The notes under the pieces are model-generated. The model was given only the letters and a program-made list of their open reading frames with translations, was not told where the DNA came from and made no database searches. A program made the position numbers and the translations under genes. DNA of 14,963 bases, taken from the NCBI GenBank assembly GCA_023441725.1, contig JAEZNV010000197.1, positions 1 through 14,963 of the forward strand, given 5' to 3'. Source of the DNA: Actinomycetes bacterium (GTDB taxonomy: Bacteria > Actinomycetota > Coriobacteriia > Coriobacteriales > Coriobacteriaceae). Of this stretch, positions 14,161-14,963 are shown one piece after another (position 1 is the stretch's first letter; the number at the start of each line of letters is the position of its first letter).

Positions 14161-14963
14161 CGGGCCTCCTCTCCTTCACGCCAAAATGCCAGCCTCTCGC
14201 GATTTTCGGCATTCAAATACACGTGCTGCTTGTCGATCGCGTCGACTACACGCCGCACCGCCTGCCCATCGCGACGAATCACAGCCAAGCGCAAGCAGAG
14301 CATCCACACGTCCTGCTCGTCTGACGCATCGATCACCAACTGGCTAGCGACGTCCTCTGCCTTATCGATCTCGCCGGCATCGGCCAGCGCCGTGGCATAG
14401 CGAATGCGCAGCGCAGGCCCGTCCTCGCGTTCGCAACGACGCGCGAGCAGGCGTGCATACTGCTGACGCTGAATCTGTGCCACGCGGCCTTCTGCCAAAC
14501 CCGAGTCCAAATAGGCGCCCAAAAAGTCGCAATACGCATCCAAGTTATGCGAGCTGGGATCGGTCTTAAACGCGCGCTCCAACTGCTGCAGCTTAAGGTC
14601 GGACTCCTTGGAAATCTGCGCCACCGCCGTCGCGGCATAGTGCGCGACCTCAACATCGTCGTTGAGTTTTGCTGCCTGCAACTGTGCCAGGTACGCATCC
14701 GGATCCTCGGTAAGCATGGAGAGCATCAGACGGCGGCGGTCGCCCGGGTCGTTGACGATCAGTGCTTCCTCGAGCGGCACCACGCCATCATCGCCCTCGC
14801 GCCCCTGCACGAGCAAACTGCGATGCATGTCGTCGTTAATGCGCAGCGTCTCCAGCGTGGCGTCCTTAAGGTCGTCACCGAACACCGCGCTACGCACCGA
14901 GAGCAGCACCACGAGCACCGGGCCCCACAGCGGTACGAGCACCATCACGGCAAGCATGTGCCC
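14157..14963 (-). CDS. pelE: PelE-like TPR membrane protein, N-terminus beyond the window
   Basis: At least 268 residues are visible. The visible part opens in a hydrophobic segment (MVLVPLWGPVLVVLLSVRSAVF), then a linker and a helical-repeat region (about 60-255) with TPR-like periodicity, including EVAHYAATAVAQ and ATALADAGEIDKAEDVA. This is the layout of PelE, which has two N-terminal membrane helices and cytosolic TPRs and supports PelD/PelG in the synthase complex. The frame is open to the window edge, and the visible hydrophobic run looks like the second of two helices, so the true start is probably outside; ATG 14957 is possible but would leave a single helix. The stop overlaps the start of the DUF2194 gene as ATGA. 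PelD, the c-di-GMP receptor, would be expected just upstream. The PelE call rests on layout and position. Confidence 0.8.
   Translation of the reverse strand, partial: GHMLAVMVLVPLWGPVLVVLLSVRSAVFGDDLKDATLETLRINDDMHRSLLVQGREGDDGVVPLEEALIVNDPGDRRRLMLSMLTEDPDAYLAQLQAAKLNDDVEVAHYAATAVAQISKESDLKLQQLERAFKTDPSSHNLDAYCDFLGAYLDSGLAEGRVAQIQRQQYARLLARRCEREDGPALRIRYATALADAGEIDKAEDVASQLVIDASDEQDVWMLCLRLAVIRRDGQAVRRVVDAIDKQHVYLNAENRERLAFWREGEEAR

Noticed and set aside
1..14963. CRISPR array, tRNA or rRNA genes, transposase
   Set aside because: No regularly spaced direct repeats, cloverleaf-like segments, rRNA-like stretches or transposase-like proteins were seen on either strand.

Overview
The window looks like chromosomal DNA of a high-GC actinobacterium of the Coriobacteriia, most likely Collinsella or a close relative. 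This is inferred from base composition, codon use and gene content (a sucrose PTS module, a Gram-positive-type Pel locus and a stand-alone ModE-like regulator), not from a marker gene. Twelve protein genes are supported. Eleven are on the minus strand and one on the plus strand, and a possible start of a thirteenth lies at the left edge.

Left part (1-1730): a small plus-strand regulator with a ModE/LysR-type winged helix (199-567) lies divergent from what may be the start codon of another gene at the window edge. The space between them is rich in palindromes. The regulator is convergent with a degenerate member of the Cys/Met-metabolism PLP enzyme family (677-1669) that has lost its Schiff-base lysine. 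A 75-nt, nearly complete palindrome sits between these two genes and looks like a repeated element.

Middle part (1765-5966): a compact sucrose-use module reads leftwards. It has a LacI-family regulator, a sucrose-type PTS EIIBC transporter and a GH32 sucrose-6-phosphate hydrolase, and it ends in a strong intrinsic terminator (1685-1726). Two identical 14-bp LacI-type operators, 26 bp apart, lie just upstream of the transporter. Imported sucrose would be phosphorylated by the PTS and split into glucose-6-phosphate and fructose. Neither fructokinase nor EIIA is encoded here.

Right part (6102-14963): a tightly packed seven-gene minus-strand operon of a Gram-positive Pel-type exopolysaccharide system. 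In transcription order it holds a PelE-like TPR membrane protein (cut by the window edge), a DUF2194/PelA-like deacetylase protein, the PelF glycosyltransferase, the PelG membrane protein, a CotH-kinase lipoprotein, a VTC-domain polyphosphate polymerase and a DUF4956 membrane protein. Every junction is a short overlap or a 3-nt gap, so all seven are probably co-translated. The expected c-di-GMP receptor PelD would lie beyond the right edge. The most interesting point is that the polysaccharide machine is coupled to three genes implying polyphosphate synthesis and extracytoplasmic phosphorylation, a combination whose joint function is not established.
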